Positions 25,583 to 36,099 are shown, numbered from the stretch's first letter. The stretch is 64,000 nt of DNA from Hymenobacter radiodurans (GCF_004355185.1 NZ_CP037922.1:2946001-3010000); one strand, 5' to 3'. Notes: a model not told the origin generated them from the sequence alone. Translations and numbers: made by a program.

Positions 25583-28500
25583 TTAGCTCAGCGTAAGTAT
25601 AAGGTCATCAGCGTTTACTAAGGTTCCTTCGCCCAGGTGCAGGCTTTGCACGGTAGTGTCTTCGGGGGCGGTGATGGTGGTTTCCATCTTCATGGCTTCG
25701 ATAATGAAGAGCGGCGTGTTGCGCTTCACCGTTTCGCCATCTTTCACCAGCACTTTGGAAAGCATTCCCTGCAAGGGCGCACCAATCTGCCGCGGGTTCG
25801 ACTTATCCGTTTTTTGGTTACGCACCGTTTTCACTTCCACCGAGCGGTCGCGCACTTCCAGATTGCGGGTCTGGCCGTTGAAGGAGAAGAACACGGTGCG
25901 GTTGCCGTCGTCATTCACGTTGCCCACCGAGCGCAGTTTCACAATCACTGACTTGCCGCGAGCAATATCGATGATGGTTTCTTCGCCGGGTTTGAGGCCG
26001 TAGAAAAACACCCTCGTCGGGATTAGCGACACATCGCCAAACTGCTGCACGTGTGCCCAATACTGCTCAAATACTTTGGGGTACAGCAAATAAGAGAGCA
26101 GATCGGTGAACTTGGTCTGGGGGCCAAATTTCGTTTGAAACGAGGCCCATTCTTTATCAAAATCAATAGGTGCGAGGTGCTCATTAGGCCGGTCGGTGAA
26201 GGGCTTCTCATCCTTGAGAATAAGCTTTTGCAACTCTGCTGGCCAGCCCCCTTCCGGCTGCCCGATGTCGCCCCGAAACAGGCTCTGCACCGACTCGGGG
26301 AATGACAGGCTTTCCCCTTTTTCTAGCACGTCCTGTGTGGTTAGGTTATTGGTCACCATGAATAGCGCCATATCGCCAACTACTTTCGACGAAGGGGTTA
26401 CTTTCACGATGTCGCCAAACAGCTGATTTACGTCGGCGAACGTTTGCTTCACTTGTTCGAACTTATCGCCTAGGCCCAACGCCGCCGCCTGGGGCCGCAA
26501 GTTCGAATATTGCCCCCAGGAATCTCGTGCTGAAATACTTCTGACGTGCCCGCCTTCAAGCCCGACTCAAACGGATAGTAGTACTCACGCACCGTTTCCC
26601 AGTAGTTCGAAAACTCGTTCAGACTCCGCTGATCGAACTCCCGATGACGAGGCGTACCACGCAGCATCTCCACAATAGAGTTGAAGTTGGGCTGGGAAGT
26701 AAGACCGGATAATGAGCCTAGGGCCACATCAATTACATCAACATCGGCCTCAATTGCTTTAAGGTAAGTAGCCGCTTGTAAGGAAGATGTATCGTGGGTG
26801 TGCAGATGAATGGGCAAATTGATGGTAGACCGAAGACCCTGAATAAGCTCAGTGGCGGCATAAGGCTTTAGTAGGCCAGCCATGTCCTTAATGCAGAGAA
26901 TATGAGCGCCGGCGTCTTCGATTTGCTTAGCCAAGCGCAAGTAGTAATCAAGGTTGTACTTGGCGCGCTTGGGGTCTAGAATGTCGCCGGTGTAGCAAAT
27001 GCTAGCCTCTGCCAATCCCTGGGTTTTGTTGCGCACAAAGCCAATACACGACTCCATGCCCGGCATCCAGTTCAGGGAATCAAAGATCCGGAAGATGTCC
27101 ACGCCCGTTTCCCAGGCCTGCTGCACGAATCGCTCGGTGAGATTATCGGGATAGGCTTTGTAGCCCACCCCATTTGCCCCCCGAATGAGCATCTGGAGCA
27201 AAATATTCGGTACTGCGGCCCTGATTTTAGCCAACCGCTCCCACGGGTCTTCGTGCAGAAAACGTAGAGCCACATCGAACGTCGCGCCGCCCCACACTTC
27301 CATTGAGAAGGTCTGAGGGTGCATTTTGGCGTAGCGCTCCGCTACCTTCAGCAAATCGAAGGTGCGCATACGGGTCGCCAGTAGGCTTTGGTGAGCATCA
27401 CGAAACGTCGTGTCGCAATAATGAATGGGCTTATCGGCCCGCAGCCACTGGGCAAATGCTTCGGGGCCCAGCTCGGTCAGTTTGTTCTTAGTGCCGGGCT
27501 GGTGGGGTTCGGTGGTATTGGCGGCCGGAATTTTGGGTTTGCGCAGATCCCGCGCGGGGTCCATCAGATTTTTAACGTCGGGGTTGCCATTTACCACCAC
27601 ATCGCCGATGTAGGCCAGCACTTTAGTGCCCCGGTCTTGGCGAGGCTTGTACTGAAATAGCTCGGGGTGGTCTTTGATGAAGTCCACATTGGCCTTGCCG
27701 CTTACAAACTCGGGGTTGGCAATGATATTTTGCAGAAACTGAATGTTGGTTCGTACCCCTCGAATACGGAATTCATCTAGCGTGCGCGCCATTTTCTGGG
27801 CCGCTCCTTCCAGCGTAGGCGCATGGGCCGACACTTTCACCAGCAGCGAATCGAAGAAGGGCGACACTTTCACACCTTGGTACACCGAACCCTGATCGAG
27901 ACGAATACCAAAGCCGCCGGCCGAGCGGTAGGCCACAATTGTACCGTAATCGGGTTTAAAGTCGTTTTCGGGATCTTCGGTGGTGATGCGGCACTGAATA
28001 GCGAAGCCCGTGCGCATTGGTTTGCCCCCCGGCTCCAGCCCTATCTCAGGCGAGGAGAGGTTGTAGCCGGAGGCAATGTAGATCTGCGTTTTGATCAGGT
28101 CGATACCGGTAATCATCTCCGTTACGGTGTGCTCCACCTGAATACGCGGATTTACCTCAATAAAGTAGATGCGGTCCTGCTCGGGGTTTACCAAAAATTC
28201 TACCGTGCCTACGTTGTTATAATTCACGGCCCGGCCCAGACGCAGCGCGTACTCGTACAGCAAATGCCGCTGGTGATCAGCCAGATCCAAAGCGGGAGCA
28301 ATTTCCACTACCTTCTGAAAACGGCGCTGCACCGAGCAGTCGCGCTCGTAGAGATGCACAATGTTGCCGTGGTTATCGGCTACCAGCTGTACCTCTATGT
28401 GCTTAGGCCGCTCCACGAACTTCTCCAAGAACACAGTGTCATCGCCAAAGGCTTTCAGGGCCTCGTTACGGGCCTCAAAAAACCCTCTTTCCAATTCTTC

Positions 28501-29028
28501 ATCCGTCCGAATGACGCGCATCCCTCGTCCGCCGCCGCCCGAAGCTGCCTTGAGCATGACTGGGTAGCCAATACGATGCGCTTCATTCAAAGCAACTTCC
28601 AGATCAACCAAATCGGCTTCGCTGCTCTCAATAATGGGCACCTGGCACTGCAGCGCCACACGCTTAGCGGCTACTTTGTCGCCCAAGGCTTCCATTACTT
28701 CCGGCCGCGGCCCCACGAAAATGACGCCTTCCTCTTGGCAGCGCCGGGCTAGCGTGGCATTTTCAGCCAGAAACCCGTAACCCGGATGAATTGCATCGGC
28801 TCCATTCTCCTTAGCAGTACGCAGAATGGCCTCGATGTCCAGATAAGGCTTTAGTGGCTCATCGTCGCGACCAATTTGATAGGCCTCATCCGCCTTATAG
28901 CGGTGCAGCGAATACCGATCCTCGTACGTGTACACGGCCACCGTTGGGATTCCCAGTTCAGTGGCGGCACGCAGCACGCGGATAGCAATTTCGCCACGGT
29001 TGGCAACGAGTAGCTTTTTAATATTCAT
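25583..29028 (-). CDS. pyc: pyruvate carboxylase (frame break repaired)
   Basis: Biotin enzyme making oxaloacetate from pyruvate. Domains in order: biotin carboxylase (about 1-450; MNIKKLLVANRGEIAIRVLR, ATP-grasp KAASGGGGRGMR, EVNPRIQVEHTVTE); carboxyltransferase (about 540-830; CDTTFRDAHQSLLATRMRT, IFDSLNWMPGM); and biotinyl carrier (end; EAMKMETT with the biotinylated Lys). The frame breaks at C5 26513-26517, where adding one base gives HEIPGGQYSNLRPQ, a canonical block. Repaired length is about 1148 residues, normal for the single-chain alpha4 enzyme. Confidence 0.96.
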
Positions 29029-29232
29029 AGTTCAGGAGATGAGGGAGAAGCGGAGAACGAATCGGGACGAAGCTAGGCAAATGCGCAACAAGCACCATAC
29101 GTAGTCAGCGAATTTTTGCTAACTGAGCCTTATTCGCAATATCGACTCCTTTGGTTATTCCGATATAAAGGCTGCTACTCAAGGTAGGAAGCATTCCTAA
29201 AAAAGCCCCCCGGTAGTGTCCTGCTTCATGCA

Positions 29233-29273
29233 AAAATCCCCTGGTTAGCCAATTAAGGCTAACCAGGGGATTT
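29233..29273 (-). terminator. strong hairpin after DUF2807 gene
   Basis: Perfect inverted repeat AAATCCCCTGGTTAGCC / GGCTAACCAGGGGATTT, 24 bp from the stop of the minus-strand gene. An orphan half-arm AAAAAAGCCCCCC lies just left at about 29200-29212. Confidence 0.8.
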
Positions 29274-29296
29274 GATTGGAAGTAACTTCAGTCGGT

Positions 29297-30019
29297 CTAG
29301 CGAGCGGCTCGCACGGAGCTGGCACCGCTGGCGCGGCTGCTTACTACGCGCGCATTGCCTTTATAGCGAATGTCGCTGGCACCGGAAGCGGTGGAGGAGA
29401 GTTCTCCATCGATATTCACCTGAGCCTCACTAGCACCCGATGCCGTTATCTGCGCACCTCTGGATTGCAACGCATATGCTTGATACTCACTACCGCCGCT
29501 GACGTTCACTTTCTGCCGCTCGGCCTGACCGGAAAGCCTCACATCGCTGGCACCAGAGCAGTTTACATCCAGGCTTTTCGCTGTGAGGCTGAGGATTATA
29601 TCGCTGGCTCCGCTGGCTTGTATCTTAAAGTCGTTCGTAGTAAAAGCTGACTGGCCCTTCACTGCCGATGCCCCGCTCACAGAAATTGCTTTAAGTGTGG
29701 GGCAGGTGATATAAATATTCACGCTATTCTCTTTGCTGCTGCCCACCAGGTCACGCCAGTTGAAATCACGGTCGCGGTATATTTTCAGGGTCCCGTTCTG
29801 CACCTCCGTTTTAAGGTATTTCTGGATTTCCTCTGATGCCTCCACTACCACGCTCGTAGCGCTGCCCTGGCGCAGAAACACATTCACCGCGCCACTGGCG
29901 CTCACGGCTTCAAAGTTGCCTGTGCGGCGGGTTTGCTTCGTTTGGGCTTGCACACAAAACTGGAGCGTACACGCAACTAACAGTAGAAAAAGTGCCTTGA
30001 AATGAGTCGAGGTTTTCAT
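29297..30019 (-). CDS. DUF2807 (GIN domain) secreted protein
   Basis: About 240 residues, signal peptide ending CVQAQ (about residue 26), then a DUF2807 domain. The repeated SGAS(D/E/A) turns (VSGASAVKG, ASGASDII, CSGASDVRL, ASGASEAQ, ASGASDIRY) mark the coils of a right-handed beta-helix-like fold. The start at ATG 30019 (MKTSTHFKALF) gives a clean signal peptide. Second DUF2807 gene of the window, but not adjacent to the first. Role unknown, cell-surface or periplasmic. Confidence 0.88.
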   Translation of the reverse strand: MKTSTHFKALFLLLVACTLQFCVQAQTKQTRRTGNFEAVSASGAVNVFLRQGSATSVVVEASEEIQKYLKTEVQNGTLKIYRDRDFNWRDLVGSSKENSVNIYITCPTLKAISVSGASAVKGQSAFTTNDFKIQASGASDIILSLTAKSLDVNCSGASDVRLSGQAERQKVNVSGGSEYQAYALQSRGAQITASGASEAQVNIDGELSSTASGASDIRYKGNARVVSSRASGASSVRAAR

Positions 30020-30261
30020 AGAGTAGAATAAGTATTTGAGAGTTGTTGAGGTAGATGGCTGTATCACACGAAGGGTTGCCTAAAGTGTAGATAATATACT
30101 CATTTAGCTGCTGAAATCAGACACAAAAAATCGGTAATAGTATTTACAATCAGCATGTTGCTTGCTGGGGGACAAATATTTTTCACTTTCGCTCCCAACG
30201 GCTTGCAACCATTTGCCTTCGAGGTGCCTCCCCTCTACAGACTACTCACAACTTTCGCTAT

Positions 30262-30705
30262 ATGGTACAAGCCTTGACCCGCTCTTTTTTGTGGTTAACA
30301 GCCGCGCTCATGCTCGGCAGCTGCGTTGAAGATTCAGACGTCAACGCCGAATTACTGAATAGGCGCTGGCGACTAACAGACGTAGGCGAAACGCCCATTG
30401 AGGTTTCCAGCTTTTTCCAGGATAGAGAATCCTATATTCAGTTTGTCGCTTCTGGCAACCGCATAGAAGGCTTGTCAGCCTGCGACGAGATTGGGGGGCA
30501 ATTTTCGCTTAATGCGGCCACCAATACGCTCAATATCACGCAGCTAACGGTGAAGGCCGGCAGTTGCTCAAGCCCAGTAATTGGGGGGCGTTATCTGGCA
30601 GCACTACCCCAAATTACCACATACAAGCAAGAAGGCAATACACTTCGTCTTTATGATGCGACGAACTCGCTAATCCCACGCTTGACTTTTCGCACAGACA
30701 ACTGA
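30262..30705 (+). CDS. META-domain-like lipoprotein
   Basis: A 147-residue lipoprotein (lipobox MLGSC) with a META-like core: NRRWRLTDVGETPIEV, SYIQFVASGNRIEGLSACDEIGGQF and GGRYLAALPQITTYKQEGNTLRLYD. Less canonical than the META protein at 24259, because the GCN motif is replaced by SACDEI. Expressed alone, with 194 bp separating it from the divergent DUF2807 gene. Confidence 0.75.
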   Translation: MVQALTRSFLWLTAALMLGSCVEDSDVNAELLNRRWRLTDVGETPIEVSSFFQDRESYIQFVASGNRIEGLSACDEIGGQFSLNAATNTLNITQLTVKAGSCSSPVIGGRYLAALPQITTYKQEGNTLRLYDATNSLIPRLTFRTDN

Positions 30706-30770
30706 GCTTACTTAGATCCCTTATTTTACCTACTGATTGTTAGTGGATTAATTGTTAGGCGCTATGTTAT

Positions 30771-30805
30771 TCAGGCCGGCAGAAGGTGCGCTTCTGCCGG
30801 CCTGA
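30771..30805. terminator. perfect GC-rich hairpin
   Basis: TCAGGCCGGCAGAAG / CTTCTGCCGGCCTGA, 15-bp stem and 5-base loop, about 66 bp after the lipoprotein stop. Only a short T-rich tail follows, so termination is probable rather than certain. Confidence 0.6.
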
Positions 30806-30929
30806 TTTAGTGATAGACGGCGGCCTTTACTCCAATTACTGGCTTCTTGGGCAGCCGTAGTTTCGCCTTGCGCAAACCTTGGCCGCTTGGTTCAGTTGTG
30901 AAGTAACCCTTCTCACCTGAACTACCTTC

Positions 30930-31646
30930 ATGGATTTCGCTCAAAAAAACATTCTCATCGTCGGTGCCTCATCGGGCATCGGGCTGGCTACGGCTAAGCT
31001 GCTGCACGGTCTTGGCGCCCAATTATTTACCGCCTCGCGCCATCTTTCTCCCGAGTTGGCCGAACTGCAAACCACCCACCTAGAGCTCGATGCCACCCAC
31101 CCCATCGCGCCCACCGCCTTCGATGGCCTGCCCGATACCTTGCACGGCTTTGTGTATTGCCCCGGCAGCATCAAGCTGCGGCCTTTCGAGCGGATTCCAC
31201 TGGATGATTTTCGGGCTGATTTTGAGTTGAATGTAATGGGCGCCGTGCAGTTGTTGCAACCCCTGATGAAGCGACTGAAGAAGGCCGAAGGCGCTTCGGT
31301 CATTCTGTTTAGTACGGTGGCCGCCACTACGGGCATGAGTTTTCACGCCAGTATTGCCACCGCTAAAGCTGCATTAGAAGGCTTAACCCGCGCGCTGGCC
31401 GCCGAATTTGCCCCCCAGAACATCCGCGTCAACGCTGTCGCACCGTCGCTGACAAATACACCGCTCGCCGCTCCTTTATTAAACACTCCCGAAAAAGCGG
31501 AAGGCGGAGCCAAGCGTCACCCATTGCAGCGCATCGGGCAGCCGGAAGACCTGGCTTACATGGCGTCTTTCCTGCTCTCCGACCATAGTAGCTTTATTAC
31601 CGGTCAGGTGATGCCCGTTGATGGCGGCATGGGTCGGTTGAAGTAA
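30930..31646 (+). CDS. SDR-fold protein lacking the catalytic tyrosine
   Basis: A 238-residue short-chain dehydrogenase fold with GASSGIGLATAKLL near residue 12 and a C-terminal GQVMPVDGG. The catalytic Ser is kept (LFSTVAAT), and so is the Lys, but the residue four before it (normally Tyr) is Ile in HASIATAKAALEG. The NNAG motif is replaced by YCPGSIKL. It may be a divergent reductase or a non-catalytic member. It lies 34 bp upstream of the photolyase gene on the same strand, so probably one operon. Confidence 0.85.
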   Translation: MDFAQKNILIVGASSGIGLATAKLLHGLGAQLFTASRHLSPELAELQTTHLELDATHPIAPTAFDGLPDTLHGFVYCPGSIKLRPFERIPLDDFRADFELNVMGAVQLLQPLMKRLKKAEGASVILFSTVAATTGMSFHASIATAKAALEGLTRALAAEFAPQNIRVNAVAPSLTNTPLAAPLLNTPEKAEGGAKRHPLQRIGQPEDLAYMASFLLSDHSSFITGQVMPVDGGMGRLK

Positions 31647-31680
31647 AATAGCCAGATTCACGTTAGGAAACATTTATATT

Positions 31681-33003
31681 ATGGCTAAAATCACGCTTTT
31701 CTGGCACCGGCGCGACATTCGCTTGCATGATAATGTGGGCTTGGCCGCCGCATTGCAAAGTGGCTATCCAGTGGTACCGCTGTTTATTTATGACCGCGAG
31801 ATTCTGGATTTGCTTCCCAGTCGCCGCGACGCGCGGGTCACGTTTATTTATCAGCAAGTGGAGCGTCTTGCGGCGCAGACAGAGGCGGCGGGGGGCAATT
31901 TTCTGGCTATTTATGGTCGGCCGCTGGAAGTATTTGAGCAACTGCTGAGTCAGCACGAAGTAGCGGCCGTATATACGAATGAAGACTACGAACCCTACGC
32001 CAAAGAGCGCGATTCGGCTGTAGCGGCAATCTGCCAGCGGCACGGGGCTGATTTTCACACATTTAAGGATCAAGTAATTTTTGCCAAAAGCGAGATTCTG
32101 ACGAAGTCGGGCACAGTACCTAAAGTATTCGGCTCTTATCAAAAAGCTTGGTTGGCCGCCTTGCGCGATGAGCACTTGCAGGCGTATCCGTCCGCCGATT
32201 TATTTCGTGCTGAGAACTTATACCGGCTGCCTGATGCGCCAGCCCGGCCAACGCTGCAAGAAATGGGATTCGAGCATTTTGAACAGTTTGTGCCCGCCGC
32301 CGAATTGCCGGATGAGGCTCTGGTTCGCAACTACCACCTGACCCGCAACCAGCCCGGCTTAGTGAACAGCAGCACTAGGCGGTCGGTGCACCTGCGCTTC
32401 GGCACCCTGAGCGTGCGCGAGGTGATGCGCCAAGCCAAAGAGCTGAACCCCAAGCTGCTCTCCGAATTAATTTGGCGCGACTTCTTTATGATGCTGCTCT
32501 GGCATTATCCCTTTACCGCCACCGAGAGCTACGACCCGAAGCTGCGCCGCGTGCCGTATCGCAACAACGAGCAGGAGTTTGCCGCCTGGTGCGAAGGCCG
32601 CACCGGCTATCCGCTTGTTGATGCGGGTATGCGGGAGTTGAACGTTACTGGCTACATGCCCAACCGCGCCCGTATTGCCGCCGCCGGTTTTCTGGTGAAG
32701 CATCTGCTCATCGATTGGCGCTGGGGCGACCGGTATTTTGCTGATAAGCTGCTCGACTATGATATGTCGCAGAACGTGGGCAACTGGCAGTGGATGGCCG
32801 GCACCGGGGCCACTGCCGCCCCGTGGTTTCGGGTATACAGCCCCCAAAGTCAGCAGGAACAATACGACCCTACGTTTGCTTACGTGTGGCAGTGGATACC
32901 CGAGTATGGCACCTGTGATTATCCCAAACCAATTGTAGATCACAAGTTTGCGCGCGAGCGGGCCATCGAAACGCTGCGCGCGGCTTACCGACAGGCAGAA
33001 TAA
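31681..33003 (+). CDS. phr: deoxyribodipyrimidine photolyase / cryptochrome
   Basis: FAD-dependent CPD photolyase family, 440 residues. N-terminal antenna domain (FWHRRDIRLHDNVGL, residues about 7-130) and C-terminal FAD domain with LLSELIWRDFFMMLLW, GYPLVDAGMREL, RARIAAAGFLVKHLLIDWRWG and NVGNWQWMAGTGATAAPWFR. Repairs UV-induced pyrimidine dimers using blue light. The residues read as a functional class I-type enzyme, although DASH or cryptochrome roles are not excluded. Co-oriented with the upstream SDR and the downstream TetR/ABC1 pair. Confidence 0.95.
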   Translation: MAKITLFWHRRDIRLHDNVGLAAALQSGYPVVPLFIYDREILDLLPSRRDARVTFIYQQVERLAAQTEAAGGNFLAIYGRPLEVFEQLLSQHEVAAVYTNEDYEPYAKERDSAVAAICQRHGADFHTFKDQVIFAKSEILTKSGTVPKVFGSYQKAWLAALRDEHLQAYPSADLFRAENLYRLPDAPARPTLQEMGFEHFEQFVPAAELPDEALVRNYHLTRNQPGLVNSSTRRSVHLRFGTLSVREVMRQAKELNPKLLSELIWRDFFMMLLWHYPFTATESYDPKLRRVPYRNNEQEFAAWCEGRTGYPLVDAGMRELNVTGYMPNRARIAAAGFLVKHLLIDWRWGDRYFADKLLDYDMSQNVGNWQWMAGTGATAAPWFRVYSPQSQQEQYDPTFAYVWQWIPEYGTCDYPKPIVDHKFARERAIETLRAAYRQAE

Positions 33004-33092
33004 GCGAGCGAAACGCGGCCACGACTTTTTACGTGGCCGCACTGCTGCTCACGGCTCAACTTTACCGGGCTTCTTGCTGTTGTATCAGTACT

Positions 33093-33737
33093 ATGGAAAA
33101 TACGGAAAAGGACCGCATCAAGCAGGCTTACCTGACTTACGTGCTGGATAAAAATAAGCCCCCAACGTCGGTGTTCAAGCTTACCAGCAAGCTGAATATC
33201 CCGGAGGAAGACTTCTACCGCCACTACCCGAACTTTGAGGCCATCGACCGGGAACTGTGGGCTGACTTTGGCCGGCAGGCGCGCGAAAAAGCGGCTTTGG
33301 AGCCCGTCTGGCAAGAGTACGGTGTTCGCGAAAAGCTGCTATCCTTCTACTATACTTTGCTCGAAATCCTGAAGCAAAACCGCAGCTACGCGCTCATGGC
33401 GCTGCGCCGCTCGATGCCGCGCGTACCGGGCGTCACGCCCCGCGTGCTCGACGATTTTCGGACCGAGTTCGAGATGTTCATTGCTGATTTGCTGCGCGAA
33501 GGCCGCCGGACCGAAGAAATTGCCCCCCGGCGCTTGGTTCAGGACAGCTACCCACGCCTGTTCTGGACGCAGGCGCTATTTGTGCTTACCTTCTTTGCCA
33601 AGGACGAAAGTCTGAACTTCGAGCGTACCGACGCGGCCGTGGAGAAAGCGGTTACGCTCAGCTTCGACCTAGTGGGCCGCAACTCCTTCGACTCCGCTCT
33701 CGATTTGACTCGTTTTCTGCTGCATCGGCGTCGCTAA
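33093..33737 (+). CDS. TetR-like transcriptional regulator
   Basis: A 214-residue helical protein with a TetR-type N-terminal helix-turn-helix region (KDRIKQAYLTYVLDKNKPPTSVFKLTSKLNIPEEDFYRHYPNFEAIDREL) and a TetR C-terminal ligand/dimer domain. The ATG at 33093 is chosen because the HTH starts there. Its stop overlaps the ABC1-kinase start (TAATG), so it is translationally coupled. It probably regulates this pair and possibly the photolyase unit. Confidence 0.85.
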   Translation: MENTEKDRIKQAYLTYVLDKNKPPTSVFKLTSKLNIPEEDFYRHYPNFEAIDRELWADFGRQAREKAALEPVWQEYGVREKLLSFYYTLLEILKQNRSYALMALRRSMPRVPGVTPRVLDDFRTEFEMFIADLLREGRRTEEIAPRRLVQDSYPRLFWTQALFVLTFFAKDESLNFERTDAAVEKAVTLSFDLVGRNSFDSALDLTRFLLHRRR

Positions 33738-35098
33738 TGGCTGAATCTGTGGACAATTTGCCCCCCAGCTCCTCGCTGGCGGAAGAGAGCGTGCCCGGCC
33801 GTCAGCTTGATTCGCTGCCCACTACCAAAGTGGCGCGGGCGGCTCGTTTTGCCAAGTCGGGACTGAAAGTAGGCGCCAATTATGTAAAGCACTACGCGCG
33901 CCGCTCGGTGGGCGCTACCAGCAGCGAGGCCGACTTGCACGCGGCCAACGCCGCGGAGCTGTATGGCACGCTGAGCGAGATGAAAGGCTCAGTGCTGAAA
34001 GTGGCCCAGATGCTGGCGCTGGAAAAGAAATTTTTGCCCCCTGCCTACGCCGATCAGTTTGCCCAAGCCCAGTATCAGACGCCCCCGATCTCGGCTCCGC
34101 TGATTATCAAAACTTTCCGGGATGCGTTTGGCAAGTCACCCTTTGAGCTTTTTGCGAAATTCGATGTAAACGCCCGGCAGGCCGCCAGCATTGGTCAAGT
34201 GCATTACGCCCTATCGCGCGACGAAAAAAGCCCCCTGGCGGTGAAAGTGCAGTACCCCGGCGTGGCCGACAGCATCCGCTCGGATATCCGTCTGGTGAAG
34301 CCCATTGCCCTGCGCGTGATGGGCCTCGATGAGGCGCAGGTCCGGCCTTACTTAGAGGAAGTAGAAACGCGCCTGCTCGAAGAAACCGATTATAAGCTGG
34401 AGCTACGGCGCGGTACTGAAATAGCCGCCAGCTGCGCACAATTGCCTCATCTGGAGTTTGCTCGCTACTATCCTGAGCTATCCTCGGCCCGCATCCTGAC
34501 GATGGATTGGCTGCCTGGCCAGCATTTGAAGGAGTTTATGGTAACAAATCCCAGTCAGGAAATCCGCAACCAACTAGGGCAGGCGTTGTGGGACTTTTAT
34601 ATGTTTCAACTCAATACGCTGCTGAAAGTCCACGCTGATCCGCACCCCGGCAACTTTCTGCTACGCGCCGATAACGGCGGCACCGTGGGCGTGCTGGACT
34701 TCGGCTGCGTAAAAGAAATTCCAGCCGATGTGCATCGGCTCTTCAATGCGCTGCTGGCTCCCGAAACCCTGGCCGATGAAGCGCGTCTTGCAACCCTGCT
34801 CGACGAAACCGGCATTCTGCGCGCCACCGATACCGCCGAGCGCCGCGCCCTGTATGTGCGCACGTTGCGCGCGTCGCTGGAGCTAGTTGGGCGGCCTTTC
34901 CGGGAGGTTACCTTCGACTTTGGCGACCCTGCTTATATGGCGTCATTGTATGCGTTGGGTGATGATTTGATGCAGGAACCGGAGCTGCGCCAACAGCGCG
35001 AGCCTCGCGGCTCCGAGCATTTTATTTATCTCAACAGGACCTATGTGGGCCTGTACGCCTTGCTCACCGAATTGGGAGCGCACATTCGCACGCAATAA
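33737..35098 (+). CDS. ABC1/AarF (UbiB-family) atypical kinase
   Basis: A 453-residue ABC1 domain protein. The invariant QxAASIGQVH loop (about 153-161), nucleotide Lys in LAVKVQYPG, catalytic HADPHPGNFLL (about 295-305) and metal-binding VLDFGCVKE are present. The KxGQ helix that normally occludes the substrate pocket reads KVAQ (Gly to Ala). Family members influence ubiquinone/isoprenoid lipid metabolism. No membrane anchor is evident. Overlaps the TetR gene by 1 bp. Confidence 0.9.
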   Translation: MAESVDNLPPSSSLAEESVPGRQLDSLPTTKVARAARFAKSGLKVGANYVKHYARRSVGATSSEADLHAANAAELYGTLSEMKGSVLKVAQMLALEKKFLPPAYADQFAQAQYQTPPISAPLIIKTFRDAFGKSPFELFAKFDVNARQAASIGQVHYALSRDEKSPLAVKVQYPGVADSIRSDIRLVKPIALRVMGLDEAQVRPYLEEVETRLLEETDYKLELRRGTEIAASCAQLPHLEFARYYPELSSARILTMDWLPGQHLKEFMVTNPSQEIRNQLGQALWDFYMFQLNTLLKVHADPHPGNFLLRADNGGTVGVLDFGCVKEIPADVHRLFNALLAPETLADEARLATLLDETGILRATDTAERRALYVRTLRASLELVGRPFREVTFDFGDPAYMASLYALGDDLMQEPELRQQREPRGSEHFIYLNRTYVGLYALLTELGAHIRTQ

Positions 35099-35229
35099 AC
35101 CCGCGGTGGTGCCTCCACCAAAACTATAGTTGGGGCTTCCGGTTAATGCGTCCTGAACTAACAATGATTCGTGTAGCAACATGAGTTGGCGCTGGCTCAG
35201 GACGCACTTTCTTTTCCCTCTCTATTTCC

Positions 35230-36090
35230 ATGAAAAAACTCTGGACTCTTTGCGCCGCGCTGCTCAGCGTAGCTACCGCGGCTTCGGCCCAAACCACGGC
35301 GCTGAGTTGCTGCGCCAAGCCGGCCGTAGCCACCGAGACATTCGCCATGCTCGCCTCCAATACCGACTTCTCGGGTGGTCACGATGCGCCGCTGCCCTAC
35401 TCCTATGAGGGCGAAGGCACGATGGTCAAATTCAAAACTGCCGATGGCCAAACTGGTCAGGGTTTCGAAATCAAGAGCGCTACGCCGTCCAAAAAGTATC
35501 TGTTCGTGATTCATGAGTGGTGGGGCCTGAACGACTACATCAAGAAGGAAGCCGCTGCTTTCGCCCGTGAGTTGCCCGGTGTCAACATCATCGCGCTCGA
35601 CCTATACGATGGCCAGGTGGCCACCACGCCCGATGAAGCCGGCAAGTACATGCAAGCCGTAAAAACGGACCGCGCCCAGAATATCATTCGGGGCGCCATG
35701 CAGTACGCCGGTCAGGATGCGCAGTTTGCTTCTGTGGGCTGGTGCTTCGGTGGGGGCTGGTCGTTACAAACAGCGTTGCTCGCGGGGCCCAAAGCCGTGG
35801 GTTGCGTGATGTATTATGGCATGCCCGAAAAGGACGTGGCCAAGCTCAAAACCCTGAACACTGACGTGTTAGGCATTTTCGCCAGCGAAGACAAGTGGAT
35901 CAATCCTGAGGTTGTGGCGCAATTTCAAAAGGATATGGCCACCGCTAAGAAGAAGGTGACCATCAAGAGCTACGCCGCCGACCACGCATTTGCCAACCCA
36001 TCTAATCCTAAATACAACCAAAAGTTTGCCGCTGATGCCCACACCGCCGCCGTGGCTTATCTGCGCAAGAACTTCAAACTGAAGTCTTAA
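35230..36090 (+). CDS. secreted dienelactone hydrolase family protein
   Basis: A 286-residue alpha/beta-hydrolase with a signal peptide (about 1-20). DLH motifs are the VIHEWWGLNDYIK oxyanion block, nucleophile Cys in GWCFGGGWS, acid Asp in FASEDKWINPE and His in AADHAFANP. The cysteine nucleophile is characteristic of dienelactone hydrolases. Periplasmic location is inferred from the signal peptide. Followed 10 bp later by a strong terminator. Confidence 0.9.
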   Translation: MKKLWTLCAALLSVATAASAQTTALSCCAKPAVATETFAMLASNTDFSGGHDAPLPYSYEGEGTMVKFKTADGQTGQGFEIKSATPSKKYLFVIHEWWGLNDYIKKEAAAFARELPGVNIIALDLYDGQVATTPDEAGKYMQAVKTDRAQNIIRGAMQYAGQDAQFASVGWCFGGGWSLQTALLAGPKAVGCVMYYGMPEKDVAKLKTLNTDVLGIFASEDKWINPEVVAQFQKDMATAKKKVTIKSYAADHAFANPSNPKYNQKFAADAHTAAVAYLRKNFKLKS

Positions 36091-36099
36091 TTTAATATG

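Noticed and set aside
27823..28752. 309-codon open frame antisense to pyc
   Set aside because: It lies wholly within the conserved biotin-carboxylase coding region, shows no domain features, and is a codon-bias shadow.
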